A stretch of 64,000 nucleotides of DNA, taken from assembly GCA_036346355.1 (NCBI GenBank), contig CM070588.1:19639914-19703913 (forward strand), read 5' to 3'. Source of the stretch: Rhipidocladum racemiflorum (taxonomy: Eukaryota; Streptophyta; Magnoliopsida; Poales; Poaceae). The position numbers were made by a program, and so were the translations under genes. A model generated the notes under the pieces. That model worked only from the letters and a program-made list of their open reading frames with translations. It did no database searches and had not been told where the DNA came from. Positions 23,091 to 33,502 of this stretch are shown here, one piece after another. How positions within the stretch are numbered: the first letter of the stretch is position 1; every line of letters starts with the position of its first letter.

Positions 23091-24035
23091 CAACGGTCTA
23101 GATTAGATCTAACCACACGCGTTTGGAAATGACGCGGTCAATCTGGACCGTTCGATTTGAATCGGATGGTTGAGATCCAATCGGGTTTCACCGCATCGCT
23201 GGTGGTGATGTGGCATGACCCAGCGTGCGATGCGTGGCTTAATCTACACCGTTCGATCTCGATCGAACGGCTGAGATCGCATCTAACGCTACAACGTGGA
23301 TTAACCCTAACTGTACGATCTAGATCTAACGGCTGAGATCTGACCCTAGCACGGTGCAGTTTACGGCTGCGTGGCTCAATCTAGAGCGTCGGATCTAGAT
23401 CCAACGGCTAAAAATAGATCTAAAAAAATTAAAACGTGGAACTTACCCACGGGTGACGTGGACGAATCCTGGCCGTGCGATGAAGATCCAACGGCGGAGA
23501 AGCTTTGCGGGTTCGGCGATGGCCACGGCGGAGCTGGGTTGCCAGAGACGAAGACGATGACGAGCCCGACTGCATTTTGGTGCAGTTTCGGTGAGATGAG
23601 TGGTACCCTCCGACAAGTCTCGTCACAACGGTTCCGGATCTGGGCTTGTTCACGGCGGAGGACGGCGGACGCAGCCGGAAACGATGAAGAAAGGCGGCGG
23701 ACTCTTCGTCCAACTTCGGCGAGCGATTGTGGAGAGACTACAGCGGCCGGAGCTCGACGGCCTAGGGAAAAACATGCGCACGGAAGGGTAGAGCACGTTG
23801 GTGGCGGCGGCGCATTAAATAGGGGCCTCGGCTTCCGTGAATCTCGTGGAAACCGAGGTCCACCCGCGCGCGACGGCGGAATCCGACGGCCACACGGAGA
23901 GGAGACATGGCTCCATCCTGGCCATCCACATGTCCACGCTCAATGGTTGGGATTGCTCCGGGTGCGAGCGGGTTCTCACGGGGAACGAGCTCGATGACGT
24001 GGCGCAACGGTGGCCGTTGGATCTCGATCCAACGG
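23091..24035. repeat. GATC-centred palindrome array, B1 LTR
   Basis: Repeated units of roughly 60-75 bp, each containing a 22 bp palindrome of the form CCGTTnGATC-nn-GATCnAACGG next to a cgtggctcaatct-like spacer. Perfect examples have arms CCGTTCGATC/GATCGAACGG (23249-23270) and CCGTTGGATC/GATCCAACGG (24014-24035). Imperfect ones lie near 23148, 23311 and 23387. Confidence 0.8.
23814..23821 (-). promoter_or_regulatory. TATA-like box, B1 LTR
   Basis: Minus strand TATTTAAT in context CCCCTATTTAATGCGCC, about 600 bp inside the LTR start. The same sequence is conserved at equivalent places in B2, B3 and B4, supporting it as the retrotransposon promoter. Confidence 0.65.
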
Positions 24036-24420
24036 TCACGCGGTTAGGGTTTGGCTCCGGCTCGGATCGGGCTCGAGTTGGACTCGGACAAAAGTCTGAC
24101 TCGGGTTCGGTCGGGTGAACAGTGGAAACGACTAGGTTTTCCAGCGATTTAATAATTAAAGTAATTTCTAGAAATTCAAATAATTCAAGAAAAATAGCAA
24201 AATAATCAGAAAAATTCTAGAAAAACTCTGGAAAATACTTTGAGACATTTTGGAATCAAATAAAATATTTCCAGCAAAATTTTATTTATAACTTTTGATA
24301 AATCCAGATAAATTCAAACTAAATCCAGATAAATCCAAATAAATTACAGAAAATTCCAAAAATTCTAAAAAATGCCACATTTCATTTAAATACATGAAAA
24401 GCAAAAATTGGGGTGTTACA

Positions 24421-24803
24421 GTACCTTCCACCGCCGTCATATCATTGTCTCTATCATCTTCATCAATTTGTTGCCCTTCCTATACAATATGATCTTCATC
24501 AATGTGTTGCCCTTCATGTACAATATCATCTTCAACAATATGTTACCTTTCACGTACAATATCATCTTCACCGTGCTCGGTCCAACAGGTATAGCCAGCC
24601 TTGAAACCCCTCCGAAGTAAGTGTGCACGTATCGACTCTATGTTAGAAAACAACTTCTCATTTTTGCAATCAACGCATGGACAACACATAAAGTCTGCTA
24701 GATTCTTCAACTTGTGTGCCGCAGCCACATTCAGAAAACAAGTCACACCATTAAAGAACTCTGGACCGCAACGGTCCGTGTCATACATCCACCTTCGGTC
24801 CAT
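24421..24803 (-). pseudogene. CACTA element 2 transposase, N-terminal fragment
   Basis: Starts at ATG 24803 (MDRRWMYDTDR) and reads leftwards to 24421, where B1 inserted. The transposase-associated domain is intact (CCPCVDC, SNIESIRAHLLRRGF, GYTCWTEHGED). It is followed by in-frame tandem repeats of about 13 residues (EDDIVxEGQHID-like, 24425-24560) containing two stops. It is related to, but clearly diverged from, the transposase at 2112-5330. The rest of the transposase is not in the window. Confidence 0.85.
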
Positions 24804-25130
24804 CTACAAATAATATATTGTTTCCATTAGTCATGCAGTGCTAATTAATCTAAACAATAAATACATTATAAGCACATAACTGCAAATAACAACATAATTG
24901 TAAATGATTAGATTTACTGCTAATTAATTTGTTTTATTTTGTTATGTACTGCTAATTAATTACAAACACATTATAAGCACATAGCTGCTAATTAATTCGT
25001 TTCATTTAGTTATGTACCGCTATTAAATTAAATTAATATACATCAAACAAGCATATAATTGAATATAAGAGAAAGACGATATAATTTTTGAAACAATTTT
25101 TCAGCAGCAACTCGTTAAGATAATAACTAC
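24804..25130 (-). other. AT-rich leader of CACTA 2
   Basis: Non-coding, AT-rich sequence upstream of the transposase start with repeated phrases (gctaattaatt, acattataagcacata). Composition changes sharply near 25130, the probable edge of the next element. No CACTA terminus was seen. Confidence 0.45.
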
Positions 25131-26856
25131 CGAGTAAAGTGGTGAGGGGAGCCGCCCAGACCGTCCTTAGGTTATTTGAAGACTCGGTCAACCCCATCGG
25201 ATTTGGAGGCTAACAACGGACCACCGAGGGCGCTCGCAGTGTTAACACCCAAGCCCAACTGAGACGACAGTGAGACTCTTCGAATAACTCGACAACAATC
25301 CCGTTATTCCCCCGGTATGCGACCCGAAACACGCCCAGGATCCCCCTATACAGGTTTACAACCTTGTATCACATCAATTTGCATAAAGTGGGCAACGAAT
25401 TCGAAGACCCCACAACCAGACACGCGCGGAAGCAAGACCAATCAAACAAACCAACAAACCCCAGCACAAAGACAAAACACCACGACTACAACCAACAACA
25501 ACAACAGCGAGGCACGAAGGCCGGCAAAGACAGGAGTAGAACATAATTATAAGGTGGGCAATGACATACAACAGAAGTCAACTACAAAAGAAACTAGGTA
25601 CTCCATGCAAATAAGACATCGTTTAAACCAGCTATACAACAAAAGAGTACACATCAATTAGACTAGACCCAAAAGTAAAACATCTCCGGAAGTGTTCTGC
25701 CTCTGAACACTCCTGAGCGTGCACGACGGCAGTAGCCTCTACTCGGTGCCCCACCCGGTCGCCGAGAGGCAGTACGGAAAGAATTCACATCCGCCCTGAT
25801 CCTCACCTGAAAACCACAACAGCAGAAGCATGAATACGGAAGGTACTCGCAAGACTTACCCGTGGTCCATATATGACCGACTCGAAAGGAGTATGCATTT
25901 GGAAGTAGCAAGGAAATCAGCTGAAGTTAAAAGTGTGGAGAGCTTAACTTTGTTGATTATTTAGTATCGCTATTCAATTCACAATTTAAAGCAGTTGTAA
26001 CGGCACCTACTTCTTGAGTGGAGTTCAACATTCAACAATAATAGAGCTAGTGATCTCATAACATTTTCGAGCTCAAGCCCAAAGGCGAACTTCAGTTCAA
26101 GTTGTTACTACGTAAAGTTTCAGATAACCAAGCGTGCTCATATCCGAGAGCGCAGTAATTCGAATCGCTTAATTAACCCTGCAGGGAAACATTGACCGCA
26201 CGACATGTGCCACAAAGACCTCATGTCAACCCTCCACCCACCCATAACAATTCGTTGGGGCATCTTCATGCGGCCCAAAAACCTAGCACCCCCTCGAGCG
26301 GCCCAAGCCCGGCTTGGCCCTCGAGGGTCGGCCTAAGCCTCGCCCTCAACCACGCCCAACCGCATGAGGTCATGGCCAATCGAACGGCATGCGATGAAAG
26401 AAAAGCTTTGCCGGCCCATTTCCGGCATGCGATCAAGAAAGTGGTGCTCGGTCACAGGCAATCATCGGATCGGTCCTTAACTGACACAGGCGAGACTACC
26501 ACACTTGGGTCTCCACACCCAAGTGATCCAACTCTCTCGCTCGGTCCCATTTCATATTCCATTTCTACTCAAAACCATAACAACTACCATAGCAACCCAA
26601 TGTTTGTAAAGTGAAACAATCTCAAGCGATGGAACCATCCATCACGTGGCCCATACCTGACTTCTAAGCAAACTAAGCATGGACACAATATATTTTCCCA
26701 TATACTAGCTCCAAGGAGGTGTTAAGCAAGTTCCGATGGATGTAAGTGCAACAAATAGGTTCTACCTTTAATCCCACAATTTAACTCCTAATGCATAACT
26801 TAACACCCAATAAGCAATTGATTCATGAAGGTAAATTGCATAACAGGGTCGAATAT
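25131..26856 (-). mobile_element. LTR H, partial, D/B-type
   Basis: Non-coding block resembling the left part of LTRs D and B in layout: a tactcgcaagac phrase near 25850 (compare tactcgcaagac at 11680), then a palindrome pair ATTCGAAT (26158-26165) and CCCTGCAGGG (26177-26186), followed by an attgaccgcacgacatg stretch comparable to actttaccaacatgac in D. It is cut on the right by element B2 at 26857 and no primer site was found on the left. Boundaries are approximate. Confidence 0.5.
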
Positions 26857-26991
26857 TGTCGGGACCCGAATTTGCAAATCCGGACCCTCTGTGTATTCAG
26901 CACTAGTCCAGGAACACGCTAGTGCACGCAGTCTCAACATTGGTAAATGTCACAATCATACTCAATGAAATATTAAGATACTTTAATTAGT

Positions 26992-29363
26992 TGTGACACT
27001 ATGGTTTGGTGTGACGTTATAGAAGGTGAAACTATAGAATAAAACCTTTCGGCTTAGGGTTTTCTCGCGTTTTTGGGCCGGTTGAAGTGTTATGTCGCCA
27101 CGGAGTGTCGTAACCTTATTTAACGTGCATGATAAGGTTAATAACATTATGAGATGTGGAATTAAGGTTAAAACTATAGGATATGGAGGTTAATAGCTTT
27201 TCCGGGGCGTTTCCGGGCCGTTTCCGGTGTTTTGGGCCTTCTCGGGGGAGTTTGGGCCTTGGTGGGCTTTGGTGGGATGGATTAGGTCTCCGTAACGGAC
27301 TAGGATTGGGTGTGGGGGCTGGTAAAAGGGATCCCCACCAGCCTTTTGGGCGTGCTCCCCCTGACCTTGGGCGCCCCCACCTCCCCCTCCTAAGCCCTAG
27401 CTGCCACCCCCCTCTCACTCTCCCTCTTGTGCGCCTCCACCTCCCACTTTGCCCCATTGCTCCCCACCTCTCCACCACCTCTCCTCCACCCCCTTGCTGC
27501 CCTAGGGTGGTCTCCACACCTCTGCACCTTGTGGATCCATCCGTTGGAGCGAGGAGCGAGGAGCGAGGAGCGTGGAGCGAGGAGCGATCCGCGAGAAGAT
27601 CTATTGGAGATTCGTTCGTTGGGCAAAGGTATGATCATGGGGATCCTTGGAATTGATCTAGGTACTGTTCTTAGGGTGATTATCAAGTTTTTAGATCAAT
27701 TGGTGGTGCTGGATTGGAGTTCTTTGGGTTAGATCTAGACGTTGCCACGTTTCTGTTTTCGGGCAGATTGAGCAGTCGGGCTAGGGTTAGAGTATTCGTC
27801 GATTTAGAGTCCGAATATGTCCATACGGACTTAAAACAAGTTGTATATAATTTAATTATCTTTCCGTGGACATAAAGCACGTTAAAATCCGATCAGCCGT
27901 TTGAAAGTTATGGCCGTTTTACCGAGCGTGTTAAAATCTGTGACGCGATTGGAACAGATCGTAGTAATCTGTAGATTAAACAATTTTAGAGTCCGAATCA
28001 GTCTTTCCGTATAACTAGAAAAAGGTAGGAAATTTCCTAAGCTTCGCGATGGTGTACTCGTTTAATCAATTGGAAGTCCCAGAACTCAAGTTATGGCCTT
28101 TGCAAGGCTGCTGTCCCGCCGGGACAGAACCTCTGTTTTTAGGTTTGCAAGTAGTGGGCAATGTCGGGTTAGATGGTGATTTGTGTACTGTTTTGTGGGC
28201 ATTATTGTGAGTGTGTGATGCCTATGTGCTGGTGGTGTGACACCGGGAGTGCCCTCTACGTCCCACAAATCCGTCGCCCGCGGTTGAGGCAAGTGTGTTG
28301 TAATGTATAGCGGATTGTAGGTTGTTTGTTGATATTGGGTGAAAGATTGAACACTTGCTATGCTCACTTGCCATGCTTGCTGTTTTCCAATGAAATATTG
28401 TGTATGATTATCATGGTTCGATGCCATGTGTTTATATTTGTCATGATGAGTTGCCATATGTTTATGTACATGTGAAATATGATAATTGGCATAGTTGCAT
28501 GCATGACATGTTACATGGCCCGGGCGGTGAGAAAGTCATTAACTAATCCGGGAAGGTCGGTGAGAAAGTTATGACTAATCCGGAGAGCCATTAGAGTAAG
28601 TCCTACATCGTGATTCCATCTACCGTGGGTTGTGGAAGCGAGGAGTAGGCACCATCAATCTTCGGGATGGAAGGGGGGAGAGGGTGCACACCGACGGGTG
28701 TGTACTCAACCATACCGGTATGAGTTTCCATGGAGATATGAGCATAACATTGCATTGCATTGCATTGCAATACATTTTTTTTAATGATGATGATGTTGTT
28801 ATGTGCTCAAGTATGAGATGTTATATGTGATGTGAGGTATTATTGTCTTGTAAATGATCTTGTTGTCCATTACAATATGCTTGCTGAGTTTTCGAACTCA
28901 CGCTTGTGTTTTATGTTGTTTTTAGGTACTTTGAGATCGGCATGCGGGAAAAAGGGATCTAGCTACACTTCTACACGTAGCTCCACCATCATAGTCCATA
29001 ATTAACCACTTGGAGACATGATATTAAGAGTTGTGCCCTAAACTTAATGTATGGTTTAATCTAGCATGCTTATGAATCCTTATTTGCTTCGTTATAGTTT
29101 ATGAAGTGGTTAAGCGTGGTATTATTGGCGTAACTTGATGTTATGTCCATTTATGTTGTTGTTTTAGATGTCGTGTGCTATGATATATATCTTGCCATGA
29201 TATTGAGATTGTGTTAATTCATGAAAAAACAAAGGAGATGCTGCCGAAATATCGGTTTTTAGCATATGAACCTTTGCTGGAATTTATGTTTAATTGTGGT
29301 ACTTAGATGTTGTTTAGCTTATGTTTGGTAGCATTCGGGCATATTAAATGCCGGGGTGTTACA
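26992..29363 (+). mobile_element. 5' LTR of A1
   Basis: 2372 bp, TGTGACACTATGG to CCGGGGTGTTACA. Landmarks: hairpin CTGTCCCG-c-CGGGACAG (28111-28127), a tandem ggtgagaaagt-type repeat (28526-28584), CACACC-gacg-GGTGTG (28687-28702), palindrome CATACCGGTATG (28711-28722) and a short gcatt repeat (about 28747-28770). Confidence 0.92.
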
Positions 29364-29365
29364 GT

Positions 29366-29377
29366 TGGTATCAGAGC
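29366..29377 (+). promoter_or_regulatory. Primer binding site, A1
   Basis: TGGTATCAGAGC, 2 nt after the 5' LTR; complementary to the initiator-Met tRNA 3' end. Confidence 0.95.
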
Positions 29378-32300
29378 GGGCTGTAGGTCCTTGGAATGTA
29401 TATTTTTAGTGTCATGCTATAGGGTACAACTAAAATGTGATGTGGAATAACTTAGAAACATGGCTTAGGTTTTTACTAAAATTTTGTCATAGGATAGCAA
29501 CATTAAAACTTGCAAAAGTGGTATAACTAATCTAAAATTTGACACACATGTATGCACAGTAGGAAGGGTATGGGTATCGTTGTTTACGCTTAAATGTTGT
29601 ACTTAAGCCTTGTTGCTAAATGCTATATTTGATATAGTACTTTGCTATGTCTATGAGATAAATGATTGAATTATTCTTGTTGTGGTGGTAAAAGTGGGGT
29701 TTTGGTGCCGAAGGGTTTCGGCCACCTCTCTTATTTCATAGTAAGGGTGAGGTTTGACGGTGTGGCCGGTTAGCGCCACCACCGAAGAACTATTGACCCC
29801 TGTAGGAGAAGAGTGCTTATCCTTTCTGTCGTTGATCGGGTAGTTGACTGGAGTCAAATAGAAGAGTTAATGGTGGTTTCCTTCATATGTTCTTTGCCGT
29901 TCTGACGGTCGGTGTTCTTTGCTTTTCTTGGCTTTAGTAGATTTGAATCAAATGAAAAGTGTTGGGTTTTCGCGGATCGTTCTGTAAGCGGTGTGTGGTT
30001 TTCTCTTCCTTGGTTGAAGACGAAGAAGAGGAGACTAGTGTTGCGCTTCTTTTGGGCGCCTTTCCAGTTTTGATGCCTGTTGATTGCATTATGGGGAACA
30101 AGCATTCAATTTATCCCTGTGTTTGTCTTTCTCTGAGGTTAAAGGAGTTATTGCGGAGTTGTGCCAGACCTGGCTGTCAGGGCTGAAGTTATGTGGCTTT
30201 GTAGTAGTACGTGGTGTTTGATTTCGTTAATTTATTAGTTTAAGAAATCATAATTGAAAAACCCTTCTTGTTTCGTGAAAGATTGGGGTTTGGTGCTAAG
30301 GTTTTATTTGCAAAGGTTTATTTGATCGGTTGGTTCCCTCCAGTGGGAGTCTTGGAGATTGAAAAGTGTTTTGGAGAATTCCTTTGCATGACCAAGTTTG
30401 GGTTTGTCTCATCGCAATTTTGAGAGTCAAATTTTCCTTATGAACTTAGGATGAGTTTTAAAACTAAAATGCTGTAAACAAAGTAGTCTTTTGACTGAAA
30501 TCGTTTGTCCCTAGTAAGAATTGATGTTTAGCATGTTATGTAGTAGGTAACAATGTGGTTTATGGATTGATGTGTTGCTAAGTTAAATTTTGAGTTGAAT
30601 CAATTCAATGTGATTAATATCTATAGCTTGAGAATAAATAGACTACTAGTGTTGCAGCTTACTCTTAGCGAGAATGATTAAATGTGTTAATGTACATGCT
30701 TATAATCTGTTGCCTTGCTTTAAAAGTGCTTATGATCCTTGTTAATGTTAAAAGTTTAAACTTTGATGCATAGTTAAAACATTAAGATGATGTAGACTGC
30801 TGTTATTGTAAAAGAAACTTTCTTTGGTTGTTAAAGATGTTCTAATCTAATGGATTAATAGAGAAATTTAATCGTGTTGACTAGTGACTTTAATTTGGAT
30901 GTTGATTAGAGTTGCTATTTATGTTGTTGCAAACTACTAGCATCTTTGGAAGTATGCAGTTGTGTCGCTACAATGCTAGTATTGATATCAATGGAGAAGA
31001 CATAAGACTTATTGTTAATGATGTTGTTAATGGTAGTGTTAATGCTAGTATTCAGTCTATTTTAAATAGTGGGAGTATGTTGTGTGGTGGTAATTTTGTT
31101 ATCACCTATGTATAGGGTAGCTAAAAGTAATGTTGTTGGTTGATGATTATGCCCATTTGTTGTTATTGATGACTAAGTAGTTGTGGTAACTGTTTAGATT
31201 ATTCGTTGGAAAACCATGGTTAAAATAGAGGAAAATTTTAACATGTTGCGATGGAGTGAGCTTTGGATAATTAACATGATGTACAATTTCATCCTTAATG
31301 AATGTATGCCTTGGAATCCTAGTTATGAACTTTGTCTTGTAGAGATAATATTTACATGTTGAAGTCGTTGTTTAACTGAATAAGGTTCGGTTGTCGAGAC
31401 ATGAATATATAGGTGGTATGAAATTTATAGGTTGATCTTGCTGAAAGATTTGTGGAAGTACTATGTTTCAAATTTAGAATAAGATGTATTATGATTCGGT
31501 GAGCTGTGGGGATCATGTCATTATAGTCTTGGTTGGGTGCTTTTTTGATAAGCATCATAAACCCTTATTAGAAAATGTTGGGAATGGTAACTAGAGGAAG
31601 AATTTGTTGTGAAACTTTCGGTTGAATTGTGTTGGGGCTCCTCAGATAGTAAATAGTGATTATTGAAGTCTTTAATAGAAAGCGTAGTGGAGTACTAGAC
31701 ATGGTTCCTTTCATGCTGAGCTGTTGTCTAAAAACCTTTGAAACTGGTTTGGTTGTTTGCCATCTCGGTTGAATGCTTTCGGTTGAGGTGTTCCTTATGT
31801 TGAGTTTCAGAGTTTCCCCAAAACTCGTAGTGGTTGGTGTCGACCTTTGGTTTTGGCGAATTTGTTTAGTTCGTGTTGTGAGTTTGAGTTTACATCCAAA
31901 AGTTTTTGAGTGGATCGCGCCCTTTCGCGTTTGCACTGATTTATCTTTGGAATTAATTTTAAAAGGAAGCAGATGGTCATAAAGGGTTGTGTTGGAAACT
32001 TTTGAGTTAAGCCCTTGATGTGTAACTCTATTTGACTAGAGTTGGAGTCATTTGGAAAATGTGTCTGGTGTGCGGGTGTTTTACAAGTCTGGATTTTTAT
32101 GAATGTTTCATAAGTGAATTTGGTTAGTGAAGAGTTTTCTTTTTGGATTGAGTTTCCCTCTCTTTTGATAAAAATTTATGGCGCTTGTGTCTGCGGATGT
32201 TTGATTTTGGAGTCGATGTTCTGTTCCAAAGGGTTGAGTTTGATTTTGCGAGGTGTTGCAAAGCTAGTGTTAAATCGAAGATGGGTTTTCACACGATGTG

Positions 32301-33467
32301 GTGTTTTGTTGATTAACGATGTTGCTGTCATAGTTTATACGAATTAGCGCAACTCTCGATGTTATTCGAGATTTATTCATATGATACCGAGGCAAAAGTC
32401 ATCATGTGAATGACTATTCGGTAGTGTGGTTACATGATGAGGGAATGGTGAAAAGTAAACATGACATCGCTTTTACATGTTAAATGATAAAAGAGTCGTT
32501 GAGCCAGTCGGTGAGAAAGTCATATATGGAGATATGACTAATCCGAGTGCTCTGTAGAGTGTGCATTTATGTCATGAAAGCGAGATTTCCCTTGCTTTCT
32601 AGTATGAAAAGAAGCAATGAACAATTTCTAGTATGTTGGTTGTGATGTAGGGGATTTATGCTTCCTTTGTGTTTTGGCTTGGATGTTGCCGAATTCTTTC
32701 CAAAATGGTTGTTAACGCTTTGGGTTTGAGTTGTTGTGTGTACACTTGGGCTTGATAGCTAAGTGTTTTTGTGTGAGGGCGAGACCCTCTTAAGAAAGGA
32801 ACCAATTGTGGTTTGGTAAGGTCTTCGATCCTAGCTTGGGCTAGGTGTCGAACCTTAGTGGTATAAGGGTGGTTTGTGATGGAGGTTGATGATGTATGGG
32901 TTTAACCTTTACTAAGAGTAGCGATGGGTGGAAGTGAAGTGGACGGTAGATCGGTGATAATTGCCCTGCCGTGAGCGATTGTCTTCACTAGTTGTTTTTG
33001 GGTTTGAGTCTTGCACAGGAAAGGATGGAATAAAATGTTAGGATGATCGTGTATCGGAAGGGCTAGTGTGCCTTAATGAGTTATTCCCCTCGATGGAAAC
33101 TTTCGGGAATGAAGAGAGGTCGTTAAAGGAATTGTGACTTCCTTTGACTTTGTCATGTTGAGTTTATTGCAGTGTGTAGTCAGGTAGGTTGTGATAGAAG
33201 GGTGAGGTGTTTGTCATGAGGATTCGAGCATTTTGGGTTGTTGAAGCCCTTCGAGGTTGAAACGCAGATTCTGTTTGGGATTTGAATTGAAAGTTGAACT
33301 GTGAGCGGTTGCCCTTAGTTGAGCTAGATCAACACTTTTTCTTTAAGTGTTGGTTTTGGGAACTCGTTTGTCATTTGTTTCCGGTTCTAGTCGTTGTGCG
33401 AATGTTTTGTGCTGCAGAGAAGCCTTTTGTCCCTTGGGGACTTTGTTGTTGTTTTTGGCGTCCTTCG

Positions 33468-33502
33468 GATTCGAGGTCGAATCCTGTTGAAGGGGGGAAG
33501 AA
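33468..33502 (+). promoter_or_regulatory. Hairpin plus polypurine tract, A1
   Basis: A perfect 7 bp stem GATTCGA-gg-TCGAATC (33468-33483) is followed by the purine run AAGGGGGGAAGAA (33490-33502) abutting the 3' LTR. The tract primes plus-strand DNA synthesis. The same hairpin and tract occur in A2 (49415-49449). Confidence 0.85.

Larger units (their letters stand above)
14687..24420 (-). mobile_element. Ty3/gypsy element B1, 5' portion
   Basis: Minus-strand element. From right to left it has a 5' LTR (18491-24420, with a nested solo LTR), primer site (18473-18486), upstream ORF (17726-18274), gag (16418-17232), CCHC and protease, and reverse transcriptase, ending at 14687 where element D inserted. 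The remaining RNase H, integrase and 3' LTR would lie left of the window. Long LTRs, an initiator-Met primer and the chromodomain-like tails of its relatives B2 and B3 suggest a chromovirus of the Tekay/Del type, which is an inference. Confidence 0.88.
18491..24420 (-). mobile_element. 5' LTR of element B1 (with nested solo LTR)
   Basis: Runs TGTCGGGACCC to GGGGTGTTACA in plus coordinates. Removing the nested family A LTR leaves about 3.74 kb. It holds the palindrome pair CTATTCGAATAG (19182-19193) and CTCTGCAGAG (19202-19211), four exact TGACGTCA octamers (20579-20818), a tandem array of GATC-centred palindromes (23091-23410, 24014-24035) and a TATA-like box (23814-23821). The 5 bp after it (GTACC) should be the target duplication; its mate is outside the window. 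Long frames here (for example 23371-23997) are antisense to LTR transcription and are not called. Confidence 0.9.
29364..33502 (+). other. Non-coding interior of A1
   Basis: 4139 bp of T/G-rich sequence between the LTRs with no frame resembling gag, protease, reverse transcriptase or integrase; the longest frames (up to about 120 codons) look random. The first about 200 bp and last about 50 bp match the ends of A2's interior. A gtcggtgagaaagtcat...gactaatccgag phrase at 32508-32551 echoes the LTR tandem repeat. No gene is called. Confidence 0.8.

Noticed and set aside
23371..23997. 208-codon open frame in the B1 LTR, with a partly similar frame in B4 (61114-61419)
   Set aside because: The frames run antisense to LTR transcription, match no protein, and resemble each other only because the LTR DNA is homologous.
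26192..26614. 140-codon frame in LTR H
   Set aside because: No recognisable motif, low-complexity Pro/Ser/His content, and it overlaps the conserved LTR landmarks.
27311..27335. TATA box (ggtaaaagg) in family A LTRs
   Set aside because: The motif is weak and differs between copies (ggtaaaagg, ggtaaatgg); without start-site data it cannot be separated from chance.
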